Part shown: positions 28,747 through 38,253 of the stretch, one piece after another
Position numbering within the stretch: position 1 is the stretch's first letter
Layout: every line of letters starts with the position of its first letter
Origin: Paeniglutamicibacter quisquiliarum
Lineage (GTDB): Bacteria; Actinomycetota; Actinomycetes; Actinomycetales; Micrococcaceae
Length of the DNA: 64,000 nucleotides
Direction of reading: 5' to 3'
Assembly: GCF_019084045.1 (NCBI RefSeq)
Contig: NZ_JAHRED010000002.1
Location: forward strand, 124,001-188,000
Translations under genes and position numbers: made by a program
The notes under the pieces: model-generated
What the model was told of the DNA's origin: nothing
Database searches by the model: none
What the model saw: only the letters and a program-made list of their open reading frames with translations

Positions 28747-29256
28747 CTGCCCGGGGCAGTCCGAAGCCCTCGGGTTTCGCCGCAATCCGGAAAAATCCGC
28801 GGGAAATGTTCCGATTGCCGTGGCAACGGTCGGGAATTTGACCTGAATCAGGGCCGGTGGAGACGGAATCCCGGTTTCGCTGGGAGCACGACTGCGGTGG
28901 GCGATTTATCTTTTGCCGGCACCCGGATCCAAGTTTTCAGTCGTGCACCGCCCAGCGTTGGATGCTGCACGGGTATGCCCTCTGTCCGTTTGACTTCCCC
29001 GGTCTCGGGGGCGCAGCGCGAACGAACGTTGAGTCAGGCGTCCATCATATTGCCAGCCGCCTAAGGGGAAAATTTTCTTCATGGGTGCGGCTCTCGACCC
29101 GCTGCGTTTTTTGTGGGGGAGAGTGCGGCGTTTGGCGGCCAGGTCTACTACCAGTAGTGCTAGCGTTCATGCTGTCGGGCCATATCTAGTGGTTTGACGC
29201 CAGGTACTCGACACGCCGTGCTGAACGACACGCCAGTTCTTTAATCTGTGGTTGAT
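28747..29256. other. Non-coding stretch upstream of nrdH, distal part
   Basis: About 510 bases without a credible gene. The 110-codon frame at 28857-29189 has no ribosome binding site and a composition unlike coding sequence. A small palindrome, ACTACCAGTAGT, sits at 29147-29158. Otherwise I see nothing. Confidence 0.5.
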
Positions 29257-29342
29257 TGCTCCACAGGGTGTGGATAGATTTTCGATTTCGCTGGATTCAT
29301 GCGGTTTAACGGCCGCTCTTTATCCACAAGGCTTGTGGACAG
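29257..29342. promoter_or_regulatory. Cluster of DnaA-box-like sequences upstream of nrdHIEF
   Basis: There are four 9-mers in 86 bases. TGCTCCACA is at 29257-29265 and TGTGGATAG at 29269-29277 (complement CTATCCACA, one mismatch). A perfect TTATCCACA is at 29320-29328, and TGTGGACAG is at 29334-29342 (complement CTGTCCACA). They form two inverted pairs. DnaA controls nrdAB in E. coli, so a regulatory role here is plausible. Confidence 0.55.
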
Positions 29343-29369
29343 GTGTGGGGTCGAATGACAGGGGTGTAA

Positions 29370-29415
29370 TACATCATGTTGGGGTCTAACGCCCCGACCC
29401 CTACTAGATGTAGTA
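29370..29415 (+). promoter_or_regulatory. Tandem NrdR-box-like sites and nrd promoter
   Basis: TACTAGATGTAGTA (29402-29415) is a palindrome with TACTA/TAGTA arms. TACATCATGTTGGG (29370-29383) matches it at 8 of 14 positions, exactly 32 bases upstream, close to three helical turns as usual for NrdR pairs. A promoter fits across them: TTGGGG at 29379-29384, a 17-base spacer, and TACTAG at 29402-29407. Repression by NrdR when dATP is high is the expected logic. Confidence 0.55.
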
Positions 29416-29447
29416 TTGAATTAGCTGGTGAGGCCTAGTGCGCGAAC

Positions 29448-29538
29448 CTCCGGAATACGGAGAAATGTACGAATCCCCGCCTCCTGAGGGCTCAATCGCC
29501 CTCGGAGCAAAACGTTCGTATGTCTCTTCCCGCGGGGA
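29448..29538 (+). ncRNA. Candidate structured leader RNA (hairpin plus pseudoknot) of nrdHIEF
   Basis: P1 is CTCCG (29448-29452) with CGGAG (29458-29462). P2 pairs 29465-29473 with 29515-29523, including TACGAA with TTCGTA. P3 is nested in P2: 29481-29491 pairs with 29498-29507, a 10-bp stem with one bulge. P4 pairs TCCCCGC (29474-29480, inside the P2 loop) with GCGGGGA (29532-29538, outside), which makes an H-type pseudoknot. The elements are contiguous with almost no unused bases. It lies between the probable transcription start (about 29414) and nrdH. I recognise no known riboswitch class. Confidence 0.55.
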
Positions 29539-29600
29539 ATGCGCATAGGGACCCAGCCACTTCACATACACAGAATTTTTGCACGAGGGGATTTACGGAT

Positions 29601-29846
29601 ATGACCGTCACGGTTTACACGAAGCCAGCATGCGTACAGTGCAACGCAACCTACCGAGCTCTTGATAAGAAGGGCATCGTCTACCAAAGCGTTGACATTT
29701 CGCAGGATCCCGCTGCCCTGGAGCGCGTACGCGCCCTGGGCTACATGCAGGCACCGGTTGTCATCACCGATGCCGACCACTGGTCGGGCTTCCGACCGGA
29801 CAAGATTGATGAGCTGGCCCAGGATTTGAGCTCCTCCGTGGCCTAA
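29601..29846 (+). CDS. nrdH: Glutaredoxin-like NrdH redoxin
   Basis: The 81-residue thioredoxin-fold protein reduces the class Ib ribonucleotide reductase. The active site CVQC is at residues 11-14, and WSGFRPDKI near the C-terminus is the NrdH signature. I chose ATG 29601 (MTVTVYTKPA); the longer frame from 29520 runs through the structured leader. nrdI follows 48 bases on. Confidence 0.96.
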   Translation: MTVTVYTKPACVQCNATYRALDKKGIVYQSVDISQDPAALERVRALGYMQAPVVITDADHWSGFRPDKIDELAQDLSSSVA

Positions 29847-29894
29847 CCAGCCACCTCCAGCCTTACCGATTCCAGTGATTTCGAGGCGATCAAG

Positions 29895-30377
29895 ATGCCT
29901 GCTTCATCGTTGGCTACACCGCCAATGCATGATCACGCCGTTCCGGCAGAGGTACTTACCAACAGCAAATTGATCTATTTCTCCTCGGCCTCGGGTTATA
30001 CCCACCGATTCGTGGAGAAACTGGATCTGGGATGCGCTCGCATTCCGTTGCTGAACCATGAACCGCACTTGGTGGCGGCTGAGCCGTATGTGCTACTGCT
30101 TCCCACCTATGGCGGTGAAAAGGGCGAAAGATCAATACCCCCGCAAGTCGTCAAGTTCCTCAACGATGAGCGCAACCGAAACCTATTACGAGGCGTAATT
30201 GGTGCCGGAAACACAAACTTTGGAACCACATATTGCTTGGCCGCAATCAAGATCGCAGCCAAATGCAACGTTCCGCTTCTATACAAATTTGAGCTCATGG
30301 GCACTCCAGAAGATGTGACCCGGGTTCGCGAAGGATTGGAAGTCTTTTGGACACGAAAGTCGCAGTACCTGAAATGA
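29895..30377 (+). CDS. nrdI: NrdI flavodoxin-like protein
   Basis: The 160-residue flavodoxin supplies the oxidant that assembles the Mn(III)2-tyrosyl radical of NrdF. It shows [18 protein letters not shown] (FMN phosphate loop), LLLPTYGGE and [27 protein letters not shown] precedes ATG 29895; an internal ATG at 29925 is an alternative. Its GC content is visibly lower than that of the flanking genes. The stop overlaps the nrdE start. Confidence 0.96.
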   Translation: MPASSLATPPMHDHAVPAEVLTNSKLIYFSSASGYTHRFVEKLDLGCARIPLLNHEPHLVAAEPYVLLLPTYGGEKGERSIPPQVVKFLNDERNRNLLRGVIGAGNTNFGTTYCLAAIKIAAKCNVPLLYKFELMGTPEDVTRVREGLEVFWTRKSQYLK

Positions 30378-32515
30378 AGCAGGATTCTAAGGAATTGCCG
30401 GCCGCTTTTCAGGGCCTGGGTTATCACGAGCTGAACGCCATGCTGAACCTTTACGGGGCAGATGGGCGCATCCAGTTCGAGGCCGATCGTGCCGCGGCAC
30501 GCCAGTACTTCCTGGAGCACGTGAACAACAACACCGTGTTCTTCCACGACCTGGACGAGAAACTCGAATACCTGGTCAAGCACGAGTACTACGAGCGCGA
30601 GACGCTCGACCAGTACACGATGAACTTCATCCGCGACCTCTACCGCGGTGCCTACGCCAAGAAGTTCCGCTTTGAGACGTTCCTGGGTGCCTTCAAGTTC
30701 TACACCTCGTACACGCTGAAGACATTTGACGGCAAGCGTTACCTTGAGCGCTACGAGGACCGCGTCTGCATGGTTGCACTTCACCTGGCACGCGGCAACG
30801 AGGAAATGGCAGTCGCCCTGGTCAACGAGATCATCGAGGGACGCTTCCAGCCCGCCACCCCGACGTTCCTGAACGCCGGCAAGGCCCAGCGCGGCGAACT
30901 CGTCTCCTGCTTCCTGCTGCGCATTGAAGACAACATGGAGTCGATCTCCCGCGGCATCAACTCCTCGCTGCAGCTTTCCAAGCGCGGCGGCGGCGTTGCC
31001 CTCTCGCTGACCAACGTCCGCGAGCACGGCGCCCCGATCAAGCAGATCGAGAACCAGTCCTCCGGCGTCATCCCCGTGATGAAGCTCCTCGAAGACAGCT
31101 TCTCCTACGCCAACCAGCTGGGCGCACGCCAGGGCGCCGGTGCCGTGTACCTCAACGCGCACCACCCGGACATCCTGCGCTTCCTGGACACCAAGCGCGA
31201 GAACGCCGACGAAAAGATCCGCATCAAGACCCTGTCCCTGGGCGTCGTGGTTCCGGACATCACCTTCGATCTGGCCCGCAAGAACGAGGACATGTACCTC
31301 TTCTCGCCGTATGACGTCGAGCGGGTCTACGGCGTGCCGTTCAGCGACATCTTCGTCACCGAGAAGTACTACGAGATGGTCGATGATGCGCGCATCAAGA
31401 AGACCAAGATCAACGCGCGCGAATTCTTCCAGACCCTGGCGGAGATCCAATTCGAATCCGGCTACCCGTACATTATGTTCGAGGACACCGTAAACCGCGC
31501 CAACCCGATCAAGGGCAAGATCTCGATGAGCAACCTGTGCTCGGAGATCCTGCAGGTCTCGACTCCCTCGGAGTACAACGAAGACCTCGGATACAAGACC
31601 GTGGGCAAGGACATCTCCTGCAACCTCGGCTCGATGAACATTGCCAAGGCCATGGACGGCAAGGACCTCGGGGCCTCGATCGAGACCGCGATCCGCGCGC
31701 TGTCCGCAGTGTCGGACATGTCCTACATCAACTCGGTGCCCTCGATCGCCCAGGGCAATGCCAAGACCCACGCCATCGGCCTGGGACAGATGAACCTGCA
31801 CGGCTACCTGGCCCGCGAACGCGTCCACTACGGCTCCGAAGAGGGGTTGGACTTCACCAACATCTACTTCTACACCGTGGTGTTCCACGCGCTGCGTGCC
31901 TCGAACAAGCTCGCCATCGAAACCGGTGAGTCCTTCGACGGCTTCGCGGATTCGAAGTACGCCTCGGGCGAGTTCTTCGACAAGTACACCGAGCAGGAAT
32001 GGGTTCCGGGCACCGAGCGTGTGCGCGAACTCTTCGCCGGGATCGACATCCCGACGCAGGACGACTGGCGTGCGCTGAAGGCCTCCATCATGGAGCACGG
32101 CATCTACAACCAGAACCTGCAGGCCGTCCCGCCGACCGGCTCGATCTCCTACATCAACAACTCGACCTCCTCCATCCACCCGGTGGCGGCGAAGATCGAG
32201 ATCCGCAAGGAAGGCAAGATCGGCCGCGTGTACTACCCGGCCCCGTACCTGGACAACGACAACCTGGAGTACTACCAGGATGCCTACGAAATCGGCTACG
32301 AGAAGATCATCGACACCTACGCGGTTGCCACGCAGCACGTGGACCAGGGCCTGTCCCTGACCCTGTTCTTCAAGGACACGGCCACCACGCGCGACATCAA
32401 CAAGGCGCAGATCTACGCATGGAAGAAGGGTATCAAGACGCTCTACTACATCCGCCTGCGCCAACTGGCTCTCGAAGGAACCGAAGTGGATGGTTGCGTC
32501 AGCTGCATGCTCTAA
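30374..32515 (+). CDS. nrdE: Class Ib ribonucleoside-diphosphate reductase alpha subunit
   Basis: The 713-residue catalytic subunit converts NDPs to dNDPs. It has the short N-terminus of class Ib, without an ATP-cone. It also shows [23 protein letters not shown] with an active-site cysteine, the loop NLCSEILQ with the thiyl-radical cysteine, MNLHGYLA, and [17 protein letters not shown]. The C-terminal GCVSCML is the CxxC that NrdH reduces. I chose ATG 30374, which overlaps the nrdI stop as ATGA, over the TTG at 30347. The missing ATP-cone means overall activity is not regulated by dATP at the enzyme, which makes NrdR control more important. Confidence 0.97.
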   Translation: MKQDSKELPAAFQGLGYHELNAMLNLYGADGRIQFEADRAAARQYFLEHVNNNTVFFHDLDEKLEYLVKHEYYERETLDQYTMNFIRDLYRGAYAKKFRFETFLGAFKFYTSYTLKTFDGKRYLERYEDRVCMVALHLARGNEEMAVALVNEIIEGRFQPATPTFLNAGKAQRGELVSCFLLRIEDNMESISRGINSSLQLSKRGGGVALSLTNVREHGAPIKQIENQSSGVIPVMKLLEDSFSYANQLGARQGAGAVYLNAHHPDILRFLDTKRENADEKIRIKTLSLGVVVPDITFDLARKNEDMYLFSPYDVERVYGVPFSDIFVTEKYYEMVDDARIKKTKINAREFFQTLAEIQFESGYPYIMFEDTVNRANPIKGKISMSNLCSEILQVSTPSEYNEDLGYKTVGKDISCNLGSMNIAKAMDGKDLGASIETAIRALSAVSDMSYINSVPSIAQGNAKTHAIGLGQMNLHGYLARERVHYGSEEGLDFTNIYFYTVVFHALRASNKLAIETGESFDGFADSKYASGEFFDKYTEQEWVPGTERVRELFAGIDIPTQDDWRALKASIMEHGIYNQNLQAVPPTGSISYINNSTSSIHPVAAKIEIRKEGKIGRVYYPAPYLDNDNLEYYQDAYEIGYEKIIDTYAVATQHVDQGLSLTLFFKDTATTRDINKAQIYAWKKGIKTLYYIRLRQLALEGTEVDGCVSCML

Positions 32516-32558
32516 TCGCAGCCGCTTCACCCCCGGTTGCCAGGTCGCGATAGCCTAA

Positions 32559-33620
<1,062 letters not shown>

Positions 33621-33642
33621 GTCCCACCCCAACCACATCGGC

Positions 33643-33687
33643 CCAAGGGCGCCAGCGTCACCACAACGGTGAAGCCGGCGCCCTTGG
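33643..33687 (+). terminator. First terminator after nrdF
   Basis: CCAAGGGCGCC (33643-33653) pairs with GGCGCCCTTGG (33677-33687). An inner TCACC...GGTGA arm extends the stem and TTTT follows shortly after. Confidence 0.8.
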
Positions 33688-33705
33688 TGATTTTCAAGTT
33701 AGGTG

Positions 33706-33749
33706 GCGAAAACCGCTGGCGTTCCTGTCGGGACGCCAGCGGTTTTCGC
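33706..33749. terminator. Second, perfect 17-bp inverted repeat after nrdF
   Basis: GCGAAAACCGCTGGCGT (33706-33722) pairs perfectly with 33733-33749. With A- and T-rich stem ends it can terminate in both directions: nrdHIEF from the left and the SIP remnant from the right. Confidence 0.75.
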
Positions 33750-33830
33750 GGTTAACAGTTGCATCGCGAAGAGCGATTCCTCGAATTTGCCGCCGCGGCC
33801 CGAATCGGGCGCACCCATTGCCCATGTCAA

Positions 33831-34007
33831 CTACGTCGGGCGGACAGTATCCGCTGCTTTCATCCAGGTGCGGACCCGGAAGCATGATGAATCTGCTGAT
33901 GCGCGGGGGAAGCCTGGGGCGACCTGCTCGCGGCCGATGACCTCCAGGGTCAGATTCTTGGAGCCCATGGCGGTCAGGAAGACGATGCCTTCCCGGTTGC
34001 GCTTCAT
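33831..34007 (-). pseudogene. Truncated siderophore-interacting-protein (SIP) N-terminal fragment
   Basis: From ATG 34007, with AAGGAG six to seven bases upstream, a 58-residue frame reads MKRNREGIVFLTAMGSKN, then LTLEVIGREQVAPGF. That fits the N-terminal beta strand of SIP-type ferric-siderophore reductases. After about 35 residues the sequence loses resemblance and stops; an intact SIP would have about 250-300. An iron box lies 62 bases upstream. I read it as a remnant with its control region intact. The family assignment rests on a short match. Confidence 0.4.
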
Positions 34008-34069
34008 GCAACACTCCTTCATGAAGCGCCCCGGTTTTGAGAACGCGCCCCAGGTCACCTATCTTTGAC

Positions 34070-34088
34070 TTAAGTAAGCCTAACCTAA
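34070..34088. promoter_or_regulatory. IdeR/DtxR iron box
   Basis: TTAAGTAAGCCTAACCTAA matches the TTAGGTTAGCCTAACCTAA-type consensus at 17 of 19 positions. It lies between the SIP remnant and the penicillin-acylase-like gene, overlapping the promoter region of both (TTGACT at 34065-34070). Iron-bound IdeR should repress. Confidence 0.85.
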
Positions 34089-34104
34089 GTTCGAGAGCGC
34101 CCCT

Positions 34105-36258
34105 GTGATCATGACGCCTGCCCCCGCCAGCCCCGGCAACCACACCTCCGGCAATGTCCCCGGCTCGGGCACCTACCGCGATGGCTGGGGGATTCCGCAC
34201 CTGCGGGCCGATTCCGCAGACCAGCTGGCGCATCTGCAGGGCCTGAACGCCGCCACCGACCGCTCCTGGCAAATTGAGCTGGAACGCTGGCGCTCCGAGG
34301 GGCGCACCGCCGAAATGCTGGGCGCCGACGGCGTGCCGTGGGACCGTTTCTCCCGCCAGTGCAGGCTCGACGACACCGCGCGCCGCTGCTTCGAGTCCCT
34401 CGACGCCGACACGCAGCGCTGGTGCACCGGCTACGTGGACGGCATCAACCAGGCGCTCGACGCCGGGCTGCGCGGCGGGCCGGAATTCGATCAGTCCGGC
34501 ACCGCTCCGGCCCGGTGGAACCCGTGGACCCCCCTGGGCGTGTTCCTCGTCCAGCACATCCTCTTCTCCACGTTCCCGAACAAGCTCTTCCGAGCCCATG
34601 TCGCCCGGACCCTGGGACCCGAGGCCGTCGCCCTGTTCAGCATCGAGGCCCCCGTATGGTCCGGCAGCAATGCCTGGGCCGCCCACGGGTCGGCCACCGC
34701 GGGCGGGTCGCCGCTGATCGCCGGGGACCCGCACCGGATCCTGGAACTGCCCGGGGTCTACCAGCAGATTCACCTGTCCTGCCCCGAGTTCGACGCCGTC
34801 GGCTTCGCCTTCCCCGGCGTCCCGGGCCTGCCGCACTTCGGCCACACCGGCCATACCGCCTGGGCCATCACCAACGCCATGGCCGATTACCAGGACCTCT
34901 TCGAGGAAGAGCTGCGCCGGAGCGCTGACGGCGGCATCCAGGCGTATGGCCCCCTGGGCTGGGAATCCGCCGTCGCGAGCGTCGAGACGATCCTGGTCCG
35001 CGGCGGGGCATCCGAGGACGTGGAGGTTATCGAGACCGCCCGCGGCCCGGTCGTCGCCGGGGGACTCGACGGCGGCGCGTTGAGCCTGCGGATGCCGGCC
35101 CGGGTCGAGGGGCGGCTGGGTTTTGAGGCACTGCTGCCGCTGTTGCGCAGCCGCCGCGTCGCCGACGTGGAGACGGCCTTGGAGCGGTGGGTGGAGCCGG
35201 TAAACAGCGTTCTCGCTGCGGACACCGAAGGAACCGTGCGGCACTTCCTTGCCGGGCTGGTGCCGCGGCGAAACCACGAGAACCGGCGCGTGCCGGTGCC
35301 TGCAGCCTCGGCCGAACATGCCTGGGACGGCAGCTATGTGCAGCTGCCGAGGACCGGGGTGGACCGTTTCGCGGTGAGCGCCAACGACCGCGAAGCGGGA
35401 GGCGGGGACCCCGTCGGAATGGAATTCGCTCCCGCCCACCGCGCCCGGCGGATCCGCGAACTCCTGGAGACCGCCGATGCCGAACCCCTCACCGTGGCGG
35501 ACATGCAGGCCATCCACTCGGACACCCTGCTCGGCTCGCTGCCCGCCTTCCGTGCCCTGCTGGGATCGCTCGATGCCCGGACGCTGGCGCCCGCCGCCGC
35601 CCGGCTCCGCGCCCGCATACTCGCTTGGGACGGCCACATGGCCGCGGGCAGTGGCGACGCAGGGGCGTTCGCCGCGTGGCGCTCGGCCCTGGTCCGCAGG
35701 ATTGCCCGGCACCCGGCCCTGGAACCCCTGGCCACAGCGCACGGGTATTCGCCGCTGTTCGGGCCGTGGCTTTCGGTGGCCTCCCGGGTGGGCTTCGCCA
35801 TTGAGACCCTGCTGCTTCGTGGCACCGAGCTGGGGATCGACACGGGTGCGGAGGCTGCGGCCGCCCTGGCCGAGGCCGCCGCCGGGCCGGAGGAAAGCTG
35901 GGGTGGGCACCACACGCTTCTGGCCGTGCACGAGCTTCCCGGCCGGCTCGCGGCCCGCGTCCCGGCCACGGCCCTCTCCGGCGACACCGGCTGCGTGCTC
36001 GCCACCGAGTCCCTGCCCGGCGTCGAGGACCGCAGCTTCCGCGGACCGGTGGCCCGCTACGTCTGGGACCTGGCGGACCGCGCGAATTCCCGCTGGGTCG
36101 TCCCGTTCGGCGCGGACGGCAACCCCGAACGCCCCCATTTTTCCGACCAACTGCCGCTCTGGGCGGCCGGCGGCCTCGTTCCGGTCATCACGGACTGGAA
36201 CCTGCTGGTCAAAGACCCCGCTCTTGCCACGGAACCCCCATCCGGAAGGACCCCATGA
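34105..36258 (+). CDS. Penicillin acylase family (Ntn-hydrolase) protein, iron-regulated
   Basis: The 717-residue protein has the acylase alpha-chain start (YRDGWGIPHLRADSADQLAHLQGL). The auto-cleavage site is SGSNAWAAHG near residue 193; its internal serine would become the N-terminal nucleophile of the beta chain. HTGHTAWAITNA near 250, and the N in YSWVSANDRE-like RFAVSANDREAGG, are also typical. No signal peptide is seen, unlike secreted penicillin acylases. Related enzymes act on siderophore side chains, as PvdQ does in pyoverdine. The iron box and the downstream hydroxamate-type acyltransferase suggest siderophore tailoring or hydrolysis. The start is GTG 34105 or ATG 34111. Confidence 0.88.
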   Translation: MIMTPAPASPGNHTSGNVPGSGTYRDGWGIPHLRADSADQLAHLQGLNAATDRSWQIELERWRSEGRTAEMLGADGVPWDRFSRQCRLDDTARRCFESLDADTQRWCTGYVDGINQALDAGLRGGPEFDQSGTAPARWNPWTPLGVFLVQHILFSTFPNKLFRAHVARTLGPEAVALFSIEAPVWSGSNAWAAHGSATAGGSPLIAGDPHRILELPGVYQQIHLSCPEFDAVGFAFPGVPGLPHFGHTGHTAWAITNAMADYQDLFEEELRRSADGGIQAYGPLGWESAVASVETILVRGGASEDVEVIETARGPVVAGGLDGGALSLRMPARVEGRLGFEALLPLLRSRRVADVETALERWVEPVNSVLAADTEGTVRHFLAGLVPRRNHENRRVPVPAASAEHAWDGSYVQLPRTGVDRFAVSANDREAGGGDPVGMEFAPAHRARRIRELLETADAEPLTVADMQAIHSDTLLGSLPAFRALLGSLDARTLAPAAARLRARILAWDGHMAAGSGDAGAFAAWRSALVRRIARHPALEPLATAHGYSPLFGPWLSVASRVGFAIETLLLRGTELGIDTGAEAAAALAEAAAGPEESWGGHHTLLAVHELPGRLAARVPATALSGDTGCVLATESLPGVEDRSFRGPVARYVWDLADRANSRWVVPFGADGNPERPHFSDQLPLWAAGGLVPVITDWNLLVKDPALATEPPSGRTP

Positions 36259-36863
36259 AAACCACCCCCACAACGGCCCAGGACCTCGGCCTTCGCGCCG
36301 CCCTCTACACCGAGGACCTCGAATCCTGGGGGACGGTACGGGTCGTGCCGCTGTCCCCGGAGGGCGACCTCGACCTCATCCACGGCTGGGTCACGCAGGA
36401 TCGTGCCCGGTACTGGGGCATGACCGAATACTCCCGCAGCGACGTCCTGGAGGTCTACCAGTTCCTCGAGTCGCTTCAGACGCACCACGCGTTCCTGGTG
36501 CTGCTCGATGGCGAACCGGTGGCCCTCTTCCAGACCTACGAGCCACTGCATGATCCCGTGGGGGAGGCCTACCCGGCCCGAGTTGAGGACATCGGGATGC
36601 ACCTGCTGCTGGCACCGGCCACCCGTCCCGTCCCGAATTTCACGCCGCGGCTGGCCACCTCGCTGATCAATTTCATGTTCTCCGACCCCGCCATCGACCG
36701 GATCGTGGTGGAGCCCGATGCCCGGAATGACAAGGCGGTTCGCCGGCTGGAGGCCACGTGCTTTGAGCTTGGGCCCAAGATCCAGCTGGCGGAGAAGGAA
36801 GCGCAGTTGGCCTACCTGACGCGGGAACGCTTTGGGCGCACGGAAAGGTTGCGTACGCGCTGA
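36255..36863 (+). CDS. IucB/MbtK-type siderophore acyltransferase (GNAT fold)
   Basis: The 202-residue acyltransferase carries the Acetyltransf_8 pattern: DLIHGWVTQDRARYWGM near residue 40, GEPVALFQTYEP near 85, and GMHLLLAP then IDRIVVEPDARNDKAVRRL further on. Family members acylate N-hydroxylysine or N-hydroxycadaverine in aerobactin, mycobactin and desferrioxamine synthesis. It overlaps the penicillin-acylase-like gene by four bases. The expected partners (a lysine/diamine monooxygenase and an NIS synthetase) are not in the window, so it would work with genes elsewhere. Confidence 0.85.
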   Translation: MKTTPTTAQDLGLRAALYTEDLESWGTVRVVPLSPEGDLDLIHGWVTQDRARYWGMTEYSRSDVLEVYQFLESLQTHHAFLVLLDGEPVALFQTYEPLHDPVGEAYPARVEDIGMHLLLAPATRPVPNFTPRLATSLINFMFSDPAIDRIVVEPDARNDKAVRRLEATCFELGPKIQLAEKEAQLAYLTRERFGRTERLRTR

Positions 36864-37091
36864 GCCTTGATCCGTGGCCGATGCAGATACGACGTTCACG
36901 GGCCGGTTTTCGAATCTCCCGTCGGCCGGCAGCACGGCCCCCCGCTCATGGCTGGCGCGCCGGGCGGGCCGGTAGGCAAGGGCGTCACTGCCCGGTTGAA
37001 AGTCGCGTCGCTGGCCGCCGGGATGGTTGGCGGAGCTGGTTTCTCAACGCCATGGCCGAGGCCGCCGCGGGTAGCGGAGGCACTTCGACGA

Positions 37092-37490
37092 CTATTCCAT
37101 CGTCGACGCGGCCGCCGCGTAATTCGGGGTCAAGGCCGAGAAGGCGCAAAGCCATCCGGAAGGCCGGCGGATGAAGGTTTCCGTCACCCACTCGTCGGCA
37201 GCGAACGGCTCTCCTTGCCACCGGCCCTTGTTGGTGCCGTGGGCCAGCACCACCGCCACGTCGCCATAGACCCTGGCCTCGAGGACCTCGAAGGACATCT
37301 CGGAGTGGGTAAGGTTCCCCGACTCGACGGCCGCAAGGAACCCCTCCCGTTTTCCCGGACCCCCTTCGGGAGTGACCATCGTCCAGTCCGGTTCGGCGAA
37401 GGAGCCGATCCGTGTTGCATCGTTGGCGACTATGGCTTCGGCCCATCGGTCGAGGAGAAGTTGGAACGCTGCAAGATTGTCGGTTTCCAT
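37092..37490 (-). CDS. SnoaL/NTF2-like (DUF4440-type) protein
   Basis: The 132-residue protein has a cone-like alpha+beta fold pattern: FQLLLDRWAEAIVANDATRIGSFAEPDWTMV at the start, then FEVLEARVYGDVAVVLAHG and VTETFIRRPSGWLCAFSALTP. These match the SnoaL/DUF4440 group, small ligand-binding or catalytic proteins of varied role. I chose ATG 37490 (METDNLAAF) rather than the in-frame ATG at 37586. Confidence 0.8.
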   Translation of the reverse strand: METDNLAAFQLLLDRWAEAIVANDATRIGSFAEPDWTMVTPEGGPGKREGFLAAVESGNLTHSEMSFEVLEARVYGDVAVVLAHGTNKGRWQGEPFAADEWVTETFIRRPSGWLCAFSALTPNYAAAASTME

Positions 37491-38253
37491 GTGCACAGTA
37501 TGGGCCCGCCATGCACGGCAGGCAACAAACCGGGGCGGGCGGGATGAAGGAAAGGCACTTAGGGCGTGCCGGTGGTGCGGAGACAAGCACGGGGAACATG
37601 CCGGCGGCCCCGGACTGCACCGTCCGGACAGGGGAGTGGAAACTTAATTTGCCGGCACACCAGGGATCCACAGCGGCTCTCCGGCTCGGCCAGGTCCGGG
37701 CGCAGGGACGTGGTCCCGGTCGCAACCAGCGTGCGCGTGTCCGACCATGATTTGCCTCCACTGGCCACAAACCGGCACCCGAGCCGGCTGAGTGAACGCA
37801 GGTCGCTTCTCCAAGTCCCTAGGCATCGCCCCCGTGCCTCATCCCGGTTCAAACCTATGAACTTTCAAGGTCATCCAGGGTTCGGGCCTTCTCCGCCCGC
37901 GCGCCCGGGCACGCCAGGAACATGACCACCGTGACGGCCTTGCGGGGGCTCACCGTCAGCGCCATTCCCTCGAGGTTCTCCGCGCCCTAGGTCACCCCGA
38001 CCTTTTGCCATGAGGCAACGCGTCCAGGCACGTGAAATCCTTTCGTGAGTCAATTCGGTCCCTCTAATCTGCGAGCACTTTTCATGAGTCTCGCCGGCCC
38101 CTTGAACTCCACTGGGACCGGGCCTAGCATTGCTGGCACGGGCACGGACGGGGCACCCGATTGTCCAGGTGCCGGTGAGGCCCGAAAACGAACTGGCCGT
38201 CCTCGGGACAGGGGACCGGCAGAGGGCTACGTCGATCGGATCGGGGGAACATC
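37491..38253. other. Gene-poor stretch between two small genes
   Basis: About 760 bases without a credible gene. On the minus strand near 37980-37870, a short frame that includes MALTVSPRKAVTVVMFLACP looks protein-like. It ends at a stop and has no proper start, so part of this may be decayed sequence. No repeats or transposon ends are apparent. Confidence 0.35.

Noticed and set aside
28857-29189. 110-codon frame between yggS and nrdH
   Set aside because: No ribosome binding site, odd composition with many Trp, Cys and Arg, and it lies in a regulatory region.
29220-29345. Chromosome replication origin
   Set aside because: DnaA boxes are present, but dnaA, dnaN, rpmH and an AT-rich unwinding element are not; regulation of nrd is a better reading.
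29448-29600. Cobalamin riboswitch controlling nrd
   Set aside because: Too short and lacks the B12-box sequence; the gene set is class Ib, not class II.
30107-32530. 807-codon minus-strand frame opposite nrdI/nrdE
   Set aside because: Antisense to conserved ribonucleotide reductase genes.
33694-36273. 859-codon minus-strand frame opposite the acylase-like gene
   Set aside because: The plus-strand frame has the Ntn-hydrolase landmarks and the iron box; the minus frame has none.
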